The notes under the pieces are model-generated. The model was not told the origin of the DNA, made no database searches, and saw only the letters and a list, made by a program, of their open reading frames with translations. Positions 25,783 through 34,209 of a DNA stretch of 38,450 bases are shown one piece after another. This stretch comes from an uncultured Pseudomonadota bacterium. Its GTDB lineage: Bacteria; Pseudomonadota; Alphaproteobacteria; RUG11792. Both the position numbers and the translations under genes were made by a program. The stretch is from NCBI GenBank assembly GCA_902769055.1, contig CACXNL010000007.1:1-38450 (forward strand), read 5' to 3'. The stretch's first letter is position 1; every line of letters begins with the position of its first letter.

Positions 25783-26214
25783 CTATTACGTTGCAAAAAC
25801 TGTTTGGATTTATTATGCACCCAGTTGCTTGGCTAATAGGGATAGATACGCAAGATTTATATCAAGTCGCGCAAATAATTGGAACTAAAATAGCGGTCAA
25901 TGAAACAGTAGCATTTTCCGACTTAGCCAAGACTTCAATTTCTCAAATTGATATGACAAAAACAATTTATGCAATATGTAATTTCGGAAACTTTTCTACG
26001 CTAGGAGCAACGATTAGTTCAATGATGACACCTGCCCCAAAAAATAGTTGGACTTCTGGAATAATTGGAAAAGCATTCATTTGCGAACTTTTGGCAACAG
26101 GACTTTCGACTGCGATGATAAGCATAATTCTTGAAGTGACGGAATAATATGTTTGAAGGCACAACATAAAGTGTTGTACCATTCCTCAGAGCCTTAATCG
26201 TTTTGGATAGCTTG

Positions 26215-27465
26215 ATGTTAAGACCAATAATCGGATACTCCTTGTTTCTCACAGCTTCAGCTTTTCTTTGTGGGAATTTTCGTGATATTTTGCAAAAACG
26301 AAATTGGAGACCGATTGTATTTGGCATCCTGTTCCAGGTTCTCGTAGTTTTCGCATTCACGAACTTGCCAGCTTGTGTTTCGGCTATCGAGTGGGTCGCT
26401 AATGGAGTTATGAAGCTCAAGGACGCGACTATCGAAGGCACGAAGTTCTGCTTTGGCTATATCGGTGGCGGAGATTTGCCATTTAATCTGAAGGAAAACG
26501 GCAGCGCTTTCGTGTTTGCGTTCCAAGTCTTACCCACCATTATTTTGGTAAGCGCGTTATCTGCTATGCTTACATATCTAAAAATTTTACCAATTTTAGC
26601 GAAAATTATCGGATACGTATTCAGAGTAGTGTTCAATGTCAAATCATATATTGGGATGGTTGCTGCAGCGAAAATTTTTATAGGACAACTGGAGGCGCCG
26701 CTCCTGATAAAGAGCAAGCTGAATACGCTTCCTAAATCGGAGATGTTCGTTGTCCTGGCGTTAGCATTTGCGACGGCATCTGCCTCAGTTATGCCGATAT
26801 ATGCGACAGTACTGGCGCCGGTTTGTCCAGATGCTATGAAGCATATAATCATTTCATCGGTCTTAGGTGTTATTTCGGTTTTAATAGTTGCTGCAATAGC
26901 TATGCCTTCTGAGAGCAATATTGCTGAAGACATCAGTGATACATTCGAGGCAAGCGAACACAAAGGCTTTATGGGAGCTTTGTCGAAAGGTTTGTCTGAT
27001 GGTTTGTTTGTTTGGTGGTGTATAGTCGGTTCGCTCATTGGAACAATCGCGTTGATTGCGCTGTTTAATTATGTTTTAGAATCGTTTCCAAACGTTGCCG
27101 GAGCGCCGATAACATTGCAGCGAATATTTGGCGTATTTATGTATCCATTTGCTTGGCTTATGGGCATACAACCGCAAGACTTGTCGGCGATTTCGCAAAT
27201 ACTGGGTACCAAAATGGCAATAAACGAGACCGTGGCGTTTTTTGACTTGGCGAAAGCGGCAGTATCGCAGGAAAGCGTAGTCAAGACCATATATGCGATA
27301 AATAATTTCGGCAATTTCTCGGCTATTGGAATAACTATAGGCGGTATGAGTGCCCTGGCGCCTGGTAACAAGAGCATCGCTGAATTGGTCGGGAAAGCGT
27401 TTATAGGTGGCTTTTTGGCTACCGGGCTATCGGCAACGCTGGCAAGCATTTTCTTTGCAATATGA
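26215..27465 (+). CDS. nupC: NupC-type nucleoside transporter, copy 2 (intact)
   Basis: A 416-aa inner-membrane nucleoside symporter of the CNT family with about ten hydrophobic helices. Family motifs are complete: GTKFCFGYIGGGDLPF, IGQLEAPLLIKSKLNTLPKSEMF, GTKMAINETVAFFDL and INNFGNFSAIGITIGGMSALAP. It should import ribo- or deoxyribonucleosides, which host-associated bacteria take from the host. ATG 26215 is the likely start; TTG 26203 in frame is possible, and both have weak ribosome sites. It ends 10 nt before the acyl-CoA synthetase gene, so the two should share a message. Confidence 0.9.
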   Translation: MLRPIIGYSLFLTASAFLCGNFRDILQKRNWRPIVFGILFQVLVVFAFTNLPACVSAIEWVANGVMKLKDATIEGTKFCFGYIGGGDLPFNLKENGSAFVFAFQVLPTIILVSALSAMLTYLKILPILAKIIGYVFRVVFNVKSYIGMVAAAKIFIGQLEAPLLIKSKLNTLPKSEMFVVLALAFATASASVMPIYATVLAPVCPDAMKHIIISSVLGVISVLIVAAIAMPSESNIAEDISDTFEASEHKGFMGALSKGLSDGLFVWWCIVGSLIGTIALIALFNYVLESFPNVAGAPITLQRIFGVFMYPFAWLMGIQPQDLSAISQILGTKMAINETVAFFDLAKAAVSQESVVKTIYAINNFGNFSAIGITIGGMSALAPGNKSIAELVGKAFIGGFLATGLSATLASIFFAI

Positions 27466-27475
27466 TTGAGGGATT

Positions 27476-29410
27476 ATGGAGACACTAACGAAGGAATTTT
27501 TGCAACACCAAGATGCTTGGCGGAACGAGGAGATATACAAGAAAATATACGCGTATTCAATAGAAAATCCGGAGGGGTATTGGGAGGCACAAGTAGATAC
27601 TTTGTCTTGGACTAAAGTGCCGCAAGTAATTATGCAACAGGGGGCACGAGGTAAAACGCGCTGGTTTCCCGATGGCAAAATAAACGCTTGCTACAATTGC
27701 GTAGACAGACATGCCTTAAAGCACCCGGATAAGCCGGCTATTATTTGGCAAAGCGAGGACATAAATAGGTGTGAGGTAATAACATATAAGCAATTGCAAG
27801 ATAATGTCTGCAAATTCGCAAATCTATTGAAGAAATACGGACTAACTCGGAACGACTACGTTACCGTATACATGCCGATGGTCCCCGAGGGGGTATATGC
27901 CTGCCTTGCCTGCGCTAGATTAGGCATTCCGTATACCGCTGTTTTCGCTGGATTTTCGCCAAATGCCGTTGCGTTACGAATGAATGATTGCAACTCGAGT
28001 TTCGTTATCACTTGTGATGGGAATGCTCGCGGCGGAAAAATCATTCGATTAAAAGAAAACGTCGATAAGACACGGAAGTTGTGTAATCGCGATATAAAGG
28101 CGCTTATAGTGCGGCGCCAGAATATCGATATAACTTGGGACGATGAGCTGGATATTGATTACTACAAAGAAGTTGAAACTATGCCGACCGAATGCGAAAT
28201 CGCGGATACCGATGCGAATTCGGAACTGTTCATTCTCTATACCTCCGGTTCGGTCGGAAAACCCAAAGGTATTACGATGGGTACTGGTGGATTTTTGCTA
28301 TTCTCGAGCATTACCGGAAAATATTTCTTCAATCAATTTGATGGCGAAATATTTTGGGGCTCCGGCGATATCGGCTGGATGGGCGGACACGCATACGCCT
28401 TGTATGCTGCACTGTGTAACGGCGTAACTTCGGTGTTTTTCGAAGGAATTCCGACATACCCGCGAAAGTCCATTTTCTGGGAAATAATCGATAAACATAA
28501 GGTGACTTCGTTCAATACAGCTCCGACGGCGCTAAGAGCTATGATGAAAAACGCCGATGAAACATTAGCGAATACTTCTCGTGATTCGCTGAAATATCTC
28601 GGAGTTTTTGGCGAAATCCTGAATAAGGATGCATGGTATTGGTATTTCAACGAAGTTGGCAAAGGACGTTGTCCGATAGTAAATATGTGGGGGCAGACCG
28701 AGCTTGGCGGCGTGCCGACAGCACCACTGAGTTGTCTCGAAGATATGAAGACGTATGGGCATATTGGTCGCCAGTTTTTTGGATGTAAATTGATTCTAAA
28801 AGATGAGGACGATAACGATATAACGATGCCGGAAAAGCCTGGCGCAATGTTTATAAAGTATCCATTGCCGGGAATGCTGATTAAGATTTTCGGCGCCGAG
28901 AATGCTCTTGAAAAGATTTATTATTCGCAATCAAGAGATGATATTTATTGCACTGGTGATGAGGCGTATTTCGATTTTGATGGAAATTTCTGGATAACCG
29001 GGCGTATAGACGATGTCCTCAACGTTTCGGGACACAGAATAAGTCCAATCGAAATAGAGGAAGTCATCACTGGTTCCGAAGTCGTTGCGGAAGTGTCCGT
29101 TGTTGGCTATCCGCATGAAATAAAGGGGGAGGGTATATACGCATTCGTCGTTCTTAAAAAGGAAATCACAGACGAACAACGGAGTAATGCTAAGTCAATA
29201 ATATCTGAAAGAGTGAAAAACATAATAAGTCCGATAACGCGCCCTGATGTTATTGCTATAGTCAATGATTTACCGAAAACTCGCTCTGGAAAGATAATGC
29301 GCCGAATACTGCGAAAAATTGCAGCAAATGACATAAAAGACTTCGAAGATTTGACAACTATATCAAATCCGGATTGTATACAGGAAATAATTAAGATGAC
29401 GCAACTATAA
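27476..29410 (+). CDS. Acetyl-CoA synthetase-like acyl-CoA ligase with enlarged acyl pocket
   Basis: A 644-aa AMP-forming ligase with the length and all landmarks of acetyl-CoA synthetase: YTSGSVGKPKGI (P-loop), GDIGWMGGHAYALY, YCTGDEA, ITGRIDDVLNVSGHRIS, and the C-terminal LPKTRSGKIMRRILRKI with the Lys that is acetylated in Acs. The acyl-site sequence is VNMWGQTELGG instead of VDTWWQTETGG: Gly406 replaces the second Trp (Trp414 of Salmonella Acs), the residue that limits the pocket to acetate. In characterised enzymes a Gly here admits longer acids. The substrate may thus be propionate, butyrate, acetoacetate or similar (inference). Ribosome site GAGGG before ATG 27476. Its stop overlaps the convergent rdgB stop by 6 nt. 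Confidence 0.88.
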   Translation: METLTKEFLQHQDAWRNEEIYKKIYAYSIENPEGYWEAQVDTLSWTKVPQVIMQQGARGKTRWFPDGKINACYNCVDRHALKHPDKPAIIWQSEDINRCEVITYKQLQDNVCKFANLLKKYGLTRNDYVTVYMPMVPEGVYACLACARLGIPYTAVFAGFSPNAVALRMNDCNSSFVITCDGNARGGKIIRLKENVDKTRKLCNRDIKALIVRRQNIDITWDDELDIDYYKEVETMPTECEIADTDANSELFILYTSGSVGKPKGITMGTGGFLLFSSITGKYFFNQFDGEIFWGSGDIGWMGGHAYALYAALCNGVTSVFFEGIPTYPRKSIFWEIIDKHKVTSFNTAPTALRAMMKNADETLANTSRDSLKYLGVFGEILNKDAWYWYFNEVGKGRCPIVNMWGQTELGGVPTAPLSCLEDMKTYGHIGRQFFGCKLILKDEDDNDITMPEKPGAMFIKYPLPGMLIKIFGAENALEKIYYSQSRDDIYCTGDEAYFDFDGNFWITGRIDDVLNVSGHRISPIEIEEVITGSEVVAEVSVVGYPHEIKGEGIYAFVVLKKEITDEQRSNAKSIISERVKNIISPITRPDVIAIVNDLPKTRSGKIMRRILRKIAANDIKDFEDLTTISNPDCIQEIIKMTQL

Positions 29411-30010
29411 TCCGTTATGCCTTATATAATCGACAAACTCCCTGATAGCTTGTCCCCGGTGACTGATGCTATTTTTCTCTTCTATGGAAAGCTCGGCAGC
29501 GTGTTTTCCATTTGGTAATAGGAAGATAGGGTCATATCCATGCCCGTTTTGTCCACGAGGCTCGAATGCAATTCGTCCATAAAGATATTTTTCGAAATAG
29601 TGCTCCTTTCCATCTCGATCGATATAACAAATGCATGCCGTAAAATGGCAAGTGCGTTTTGACAAATTAGTAACGTTTTTCATTTTGTTTAATAAAAACA
29701 AACATTTTTCCGCATCCGTTTTGTTTTCTCCAGCATATCGTGCGGAGTATATGCCTGGCTCGCCATTTAGTGCATCTACGCATAAGCCAGAATCATCAGC
29801 TATGACTGGTTGTTTTATTAACTTATATATCGTTTCTGCCTTTAATGTCGCATTTTCTTTAAACGTTTTTCCTGTTTCCTCGATATCTATTCTTATCCCG
29901 GCTTCTTTTTTAGATAAAACGTCCACATTTTTCAAGAAACTTAAACACTTTTTTATTTCAGTAATCTTTCCTTGATTATCGCTGCAAATGACAATTTCTC
30001 TTTTAATCAT
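29405..30010 (-). CDS. rdgB: Non-canonical purine NTP pyrophosphatase (RdgB/HAM1)
   Basis: A 201-aa house-cleaning enzyme that hydrolyses dITP, ITP and XTP to keep them out of DNA and RNA. Signatures: SDNQGKITEIKKCL at the start (the family's T-x-N-x-x-K), FKENATLKAETI, ADDSGLCVDALNGEPGIYSARYAG, GYDPIFLLP and SHRGQAIREF. ATG 30010 is chosen because AGGGG lies 7 nt upstream; the frame extends further but without family similarity. The gene has few neighbours: the surface-protein gene lies 108 nt upstream on the same strand. Confidence 0.94.
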   Translation of the reverse strand: MIKREIVICSDNQGKITEIKKCLSFLKNVDVLSKKEAGIRIDIEETGKTFKENATLKAETIYKLIKQPVIADDSGLCVDALNGEPGIYSARYAGENKTDAEKCLFLLNKMKNVTNLSKRTCHFTACICYIDRDGKEHYFEKYLYGRIAFEPRGQNGHGYDPIFLLPNGKHAAELSIEEKNSISHRGQAIREFVDYIRHNGL

Positions 30011-30661
30011 AGACATACCCCTAAATTTCACCGCGTACATGGTATCACCTTCTATAAACCATCTACAACTCTCCAATCTCTAAATCTAATTTTGAAATTC
30101 ACTGAAAAACACCTTCATTACTCAAATTTAAGTGTTACGCCGTTAGAGAGTGACAAACGTTTTAGAGCTCTTAAATATCCACCATGTTCTACGGTAACGT
30201 TGTTAGATAATGTATGGTTTTCCGTGCCTGAAAAAATCAATGTTCCGTTCGCCTTGATATATATGTTAGTTTGCGGGAGCGAAGCTGTATTGTTTAAAGT
30301 AATATTCGTATTTTTAGTTCCATCACCAACTATAAACAATTTTTCGTTAAATTCTGAATTGTCGCCGGATAATGTAATCGTTCCTGTTAATTGCAAATTC
30401 GCTGGATAATACCCAATGCCAGAAACCGTTTTATTTATTAGAGCTCCCGAGATAATTCTATTAATTCCATCAGCGACTACCGTTTGATTGGGAGTGTTCA
30501 TCCCAATGTATGCCGCATCGTTAGAAGTAGCATTGAATAATTCACTGAAATCGAAGCTAATTTCTTCCGAGAATTCAGCCCCTGAAAGCTGAGCGGACCC
30601 CACATTTCTCAAACTTGTTGAAAGACCTGGCGTCCCATACACAGTGTAAACTTTGTCGGCG

Positions 30662-30669
30662 CCCCCCCC
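30662..30669 (-). repeat. C8/G8 tract at the surface-protein frame break
   Basis: Eight C on the plus strand (G8 in the coding sense). A tract of 7 or 10 would fuse the leucine-rich part to the beta-helix part in one 500-residue protein. Confidence 0.85.
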
Positions 30670-30749
30670 GCGCGCTTATAATGGGCTTTGAATCATCGTC
30701 TGTTTCCTCGAAGCTAAAGAGGTAATTTCCGATAATCCTCATATTATAT

Positions 30750-31210
30750 TTTGCATTACTAAACATATTTGTATAGCTACTTGGGACTACAAACGTTCTC
30801 GATACTCTCAATTCTGCTAAAGCTGAACAATCTGCAAACATTCTTGCTGTACTAGATAAAGCACTTGTGTCAAAGTTACATAAATTCAATGTTTGTAATC
30901 CGTAACAATATCTGAACATTCCCTCCATATTTGTAACTCTACTTGTGTTAAAACCACTCAAATCTAGTGTCGTTAAACTGGCACATCTGGAAAACATACC
31001 ATTCATAGTTGTTACATTAGCAGTATCAAGTCCGCTAAGACCCAAAGAGGTCAGACTTACACAACCGCGAAACATAAGTTTCATACTCGAAACATTACTT
31101 GTGTCAATATCATCTAGATTTACAGAAGTTAGTCTAAAGCAGTTATAAAACATATTTTCCATGCTGGTTGCGCTGGATGTATTTGCGCCGCGTAAATCAA
31201 TTCGCGTCCT
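30750..31210 (-). repeat. Tandem leucine-rich repeats (24 residues, about 72 bp)
   Basis: Repeat pattern L-x-L-x-x-x-D-T-S-x-V-x-x-M-x-x-M-F-x-x-C-x-x-L, seen five times clearly and a sixth time in degraded form. The nucleotide copies have diverged, so the array is old rather than recently expanded. Boundaries are approximate. Confidence 0.75.
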
Positions 31211-31692
31211 CGATATTTTGTTTGACGTATCGTAGTCAATTTCATCTCCGCACTCCGCGAACATATCCGAGAGATCGTTTGGAAACGTCACGTACTTAGT
31301 TTCTCCGGTGCTTTCGTCTATTGACGGTTGGAACTCCAACTCAACGTTCAATGCGGAATATGAGGAAGAGCTATAAGTATCCCAATAAAACGCTTTCTTT
31401 ACCACGCTCACTTGGTTGCCATTCACAAGCGCTGGTATGACAAACTTTACAGTACCTCCAGTATTTCCTGACTTAGGTAGGCACGTGGATATATTGTATT
31501 GTGAGGAACCAGCGGTAAACTTAAGGTAGTTATTACTGGAATTATTGTTTGTATTCGTGCATCCATTAAATACAATCGTCGTAGCGCTACACGATGCTAT
31601 AGATGACATAAACGCCAAACTTTTCATCAAAGTATTCATAATTTTCGCTCAACCAAAATTTCCAACTCACAATATTATTATTCCGGAAAATC

Positions 31693-31708
31693 GTTAATAT
31701 TTCGTTAA
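31693..31708 (-). promoter_or_regulatory. CtrA-type box upstream of the surface-protein gene
   Basis: Reads TTAA-N7-TTAAC on the minus strand, 53 nt before ATG 31639. It matches 14 of 16 positions of the box before the SulP gene. The proximal half-site TTAACG can double as -35, with TATTGT 17 nt downstream as a weak -10. Confidence 0.62.
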
Positions 31709-31833
31709 TCTTATAAGAACATTAAATTTTCAATATACCAAGGTTAAGTACTATCGTTTGGTTCATACAATTTACACTCGGAAAAACTTACGCTAACTGA
31801 AGCTAAAAAACACTGTCCGACCATGGCTTTTTC

Positions 31834-31842
31834 TGCTAGAAT
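31834..31842 (+). promoter_or_regulatory. Extended -10 promoter of rnpB
   Basis: TGCTAGAAT, an extended -10, ends 6 nt before the predicted 5' end of RNase P RNA. The -35 is weak (CTGTCC, 18 nt upstream). The same nonamer is found in the rpmB promoter. Confidence 0.55.
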
Positions 31843-31848
31843 ACCGAT

Positions 31849-32245
31849 GTGGCAATTGGTTGGTCGCTGAAAGTGCAAATCTTTCAGAGGAAAGTCCGGG
31901 CTTCATTGTAAGCAAGGTGCCGGATAACGTCCGGCGTTGCGGAGCGAGAGGTCTGCAATAGGGCTAGTGCAACAGAAAGTATACCGCCTTGGAGCCTTAA
32001 AAGGTTTTAAGGTAAGGGTGAAATGGTGATGGTAAGAGCTCACCGCGTTGCTGGTAACAGTAATGGCATTGTAAACCCCACCTGAAGCAAGACCAAATAG
32101 GGATGACGCGAATACCTTTCGTGATCGCTTACAGTCACAGTCATCCGGGTAGGTTGCTTGAGCTTGTTGGTAACGGCAAGTCTAGATGAATGACCAAACA
32201 GAGGGTATAATATCCTTGGACAGAACCCGGCTTATAGGTTGCCAC
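31849..32245 (+). ncRNA. rnpB: RNase P RNA (bacterial type A)
   Basis: The catalytic RNA that trims tRNA 5' leaders. Conserved blocks are in order: GAGGAAAGTCCGGGC (31887-31901), the AGGGCTAGTGCAACAGAAAG region (from 31961), GGTAAGGGTGAAATGGTG (32011-32028) and ACAGAACCCGGCTTA (32220-32234). The ends pair as helix P1, GTGGCAA (31849-31855) with TTGCCAC (32239-32245). Length of about 397 nt is normal. A run of six T follows at 32250-32255, so P1 plus the T run may end transcription. Confidence 0.96.
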
Positions 32246-32266
32246 ATAGTTTTTTGTAGGTGATGT

Positions 32267-32929
32267 ATGGTTTTATATGTTTTAGCGATGGCAGCTTTTT
32301 TGATCTTCTATAAATTATTCAGAGAGTTCGGGAGAACTCAAAACGTAATCATAAATGTTAGCGAAGAAGATAGAGAGAAGTTAAAAAATGTAATAGACGG
32401 TATAATCGCGAAACAATATGGAACCCCTGATAGTTCTGGCAATCCGGAGCTTGACAGGGTGACAGAGGCATTGCGCGAACAATTTCCTGATTTCACTCCA
32501 TCTTCGTTTTTAAGCAAAGCAGAAGAAATGTTTGATTCGATATTTAATGCTTTTGCAAATTCTCACCATTATCTTTTAAAGTCGATGTTGACCGAGAGAT
32601 TGTATGAAAGTTTTGCTAGCAAGATTGAACGAAGGGAAGCCCGAAATCTAAGGCAAGAACTTTTAGTAAAGCATCTTGAAACCAGCTTAAGTACGATCCG
32701 AGTAATTCCAGGAAAGGTGCAAATCTTGGTAACGTTCGTGATTTCTCAGATGAGCGCGATGGTAAACAGTAATGGTATCCCATTCGATAATCCTAAACGT
32801 CTCTACCGCGATGTCGTTTATAGATGGATATTCGAGCGGGCATTTGGCAAGGATAATTGGATTTTGGCAAAGATATCTGTGGGAAATCTTGAGAAGGAAT
32901 ATTCTTCAAAAGCTATTGAAGATAAATGA
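32267..32929 (+). CDS. Tim44-like domain membrane-anchored protein
   Basis: A 220-aa protein with one N-terminal membrane helix (VLYVLAMAAFLIFYKLFREFG) and a cytoplasmic Tim44-like domain from about residue 75 (FLSKAEEMFDSIFNAFANSHHYLLKSML). Alphaproteobacteria carry this relative of mitochondrial Tim44 (called TimA), often near secB, as in this genome about 4 kb away. Its role in bacteria is not settled; a link to membrane protein traffic has been proposed. ATG 32267 has AGGTG upstream. It starts 22 nt after rnpB and overlaps tsaC by 4 nt (ATGA). Confidence 0.85.
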   Translation: MVLYVLAMAAFLIFYKLFREFGRTQNVIINVSEEDREKLKNVIDGIIAKQYGTPDSSGNPELDRVTEALREQFPDFTPSSFLSKAEEMFDSIFNAFANSHHYLLKSMLTERLYESFASKIERREARNLRQELLVKHLETSLSTIRVIPGKVQILVTFVISQMSAMVNSNGIPFDNPKRLYRDVVYRWIFERAFGKDNWILAKISVGNLEKEYSSKAIEDK

Positions 32930-33489
32930 AATATCTGAATGAAGCGGTGTCTTTATTAAAAGAAGGCGAAGTGATAGCTGTAAGGACAGACACTGTTTAT
33001 GGACTTTTAGCGGACGCGACAAATGACAATGCTGTGAGGAAAGTATTTGGATTGAAGCAACGTCCATTAACGAAGCCGCTAATAGTCCTAGTCAACAGCA
33101 TCGAAATGGCAAACGAGATATCGCAGATTACTGACGAAAAAACGAAAATTGCACAGGATATATGGATAAATACACGCAAACCGGTGACCCTGATTTTTAA
33201 AGAGCGAAATGTCTCCAAATTAGTAACTGGTGGAGGAGAGACAGTAGCGGTGCGTATTCCCAACAACAAGTTTTGTATTAGACTGATATCCGCTCTAGGG
33301 CATCCAGTAGTGGCCCCGAGTGCAAACATTTCAACGCATCCGACAGCGATTTCAGCGGAGATGGTAAAAGCAGATTTTGGAGATAGGATACCTCTTGTAA
33401 TAAATGGGGGAATTTGTGAAAACATTCCATCGACTATAATAGATATGAGTGGTGAAAATTTTTCGGTTATTCGCGGCGAATATCCCTAA
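32926..33489 (+). CDS. tsaC: Threonylcarbamoyl-AMP synthase (TsaC/YrdC, short form)
   Basis: A 187-aa enzyme that makes threonylcarbamoyl-AMP from Thr, bicarbonate and ATP for the t6A37 modification of ANN-decoding tRNAs. Motifs: AVRTDTVYGLLADATN, KQRPLTKPLIVLV, KPVTLIF, VAVRIPNN and PVVAPSANIS. It is the short form without the Sua5 C-terminal domain. ATG 32926 lies in an ATGA overlap with the Tim44-like gene, so translation is coupled. Conserved residues look complete. Confidence 0.93.
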   Translation: MKYLNEAVSLLKEGEVIAVRTDTVYGLLADATNDNAVRKVFGLKQRPLTKPLIVLVNSIEMANEISQITDEKTKIAQDIWINTRKPVTLIFKERNVSKLVTGGGETVAVRIPNNKFCIRLISALGHPVVAPSANISTHPTAISAEMVKADFGDRIPLVINGGICENIPSTIIDMSGENFSVIRGEYP

Positions 33490-33507
33490 AAAAGGCACAG
33501 TGGTAAT

Positions 33508-34191
33508 TTAATGACTATTTATGATAGTTTTCCTTTTCTTTAACCATTCCAAAGCGTAGCTCTTTGTAATACTTGAAATATTGTGATGTTCTTTGATAAA
33601 AGCTATTACGGTGGCAGAATTACGTTTGCTTATTTCTCTAAGCATCCAACCACAGGCTTTGTGAATTAAATGATGCTTATGCGTTAAAAACTTTTCGCAT
33701 AATTCAAGTACTAATGTAAAACTTCCTGCTTTTATTAAAGATAAAGTCGAAACAATTGCTATACGGTTCTCCCACAAATTATCCGAAGCGGCAAGTTTAT
33801 ACACATGCTCATAATTGTTCGTTAAGCGCATGTATTCTCCAATGATATATGGTGCTGAACAATCTACTAAATCCCAATTATTTATATGTCTTGTATTATC
33901 CAAATATAGATGCGCAATCTTTTCTGGATCGCTAAAAAACTTATGCCTCAAAATAACCAAGGCAACAAATCTTGCTTCATGTAAATTGTGACAAAGTAAT
34001 TTTTCGCATTCATCATCTGGAATATTAGCGTATTTCCTTGCAATGCGTCGCAATTGAGGGCAGCTTGTTCCGCACAATGTGTCACCTTCTCCGTATCCAC
34101 CTGGCTTTACTTGCAATGCAGATATTTGGAATTTGGACAATTCCTTTGGTCTATACGCTAATATCTCAGATACAATATCGCTACTTAACAC
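33508..34191 (-). CDS. DNA alkylation repair protein (AlkD-like HEAT-repeat glycosylase)
   Basis: A 227-aa all-helical protein of the AlkC/AlkD family, which removes N3- and N7-alkylpurines. Family signatures: the loop INNWDLVDCSAPYIIG, then LWENRIAIVSTL and LIHKACGWMLREISKR; the aromatic/Asp pair used by AlkD for catalysis (Trp-Asp in NNWD and the Trp-Glu in LWENR) is kept. Start GTG 34191, with a strong G-rich ribosome site (GGGGGAG) that is unusually close, 2 nt away. It is the last gene of an aroK-like/recR/alkD run, 18 nt after recR. Confidence 0.88.
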   Translation of the reverse strand: MLSSDIVSEILAYRPKELSKFQISALQVKPGGYGEGDTLCGTSCPQLRRIARKYANIPDDECEKLLCHNLHEARFVALVILRHKFFSDPEKIAHLYLDNTRHINNWDLVDCSAPYIIGEYMRLTNNYEHVYKLAASDNLWENRIAIVSTLSLIKAGSFTLVLELCEKFLTHKHHLIHKACGWMLREISKRNSATVIAFIKEHHNISSITKSYALEWLKKRKTIINSH

Positions 34192-34209
34192 AACTCCCCC
34201 GCAGTGAAA

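Larger units (their letters stand above)
24872..26147 (+). pseudogene. nupC: NupC-type nucleoside transporter, copy 1, frameshifted at a T8 tract
   Basis: A concentrative (proton- or sodium-coupled) nucleoside carrier of the CNT/NupC family, broken into two frames. The start is TTG 24872 (ribosome site GAGGA 7 nt upstream), aligned with the start of copy 2. The first frame carries SAIEWMARGVTKI and GTKFCFGYIGGGDLPF and stays in register up to 25385. There a run of eight T (25378-25385) shifts the frame; removing one T gives ENLFLIKNKLNALTKSE, matching copy 2 and the family motif EAPLLIK. The second frame carries GTKIAVNETVAF and ICNFGNFSTLGA, to the stop at 26147. A run of ten G (25773-25782) lies in the second part and is currently in frame. 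It may be a decaying duplicate, a phase-variable gene, or intact with a sequencing error. Copy 2 follows 67 nt later, roughly two thirds identical by eye. Confidence 0.8.
30118..31639 (-). pseudogene. BspA-type leucine-rich surface protein, frame broken at a C8 tract (possibly phase-variable)
   Basis: A secreted or surface protein. A signal peptide is evident (MKSLAFMSSIASCSATTIVF), then a Cys/Asn-rich lead, then five to six repeats of about 24 residues (DTSNVSSMKLMFRGCVSL, NTSRVTNMEGMFRYCYGL), the DUF285/BspA leucine-rich type used for adhesion. After SKPIISARGG the frame is lost at a run of eight G on the coding strand (plus-strand C8, 30662-30669); seven would continue as ADKVYTVYGTPGLSTSL. 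The second part (to 30118) is rich in Asn/Thr/Gly and looks like an autotransporter-type beta-helix, with no visible outer-membrane barrel. It is preceded by a CtrA box (31693-31708). With the present base count the protein stops about 30 residues after the break. Sequencing error at the run cannot be excluded. Confidence 0.75.

Noticed and set aside
31694-31708. Simple AT-rich chance match instead of a CtrA site
   Set aside because: Considered because TTAA is common in AT-rich DNA; kept as a site because the second box shares 14 of 16 positions and the same distance to the start codon.
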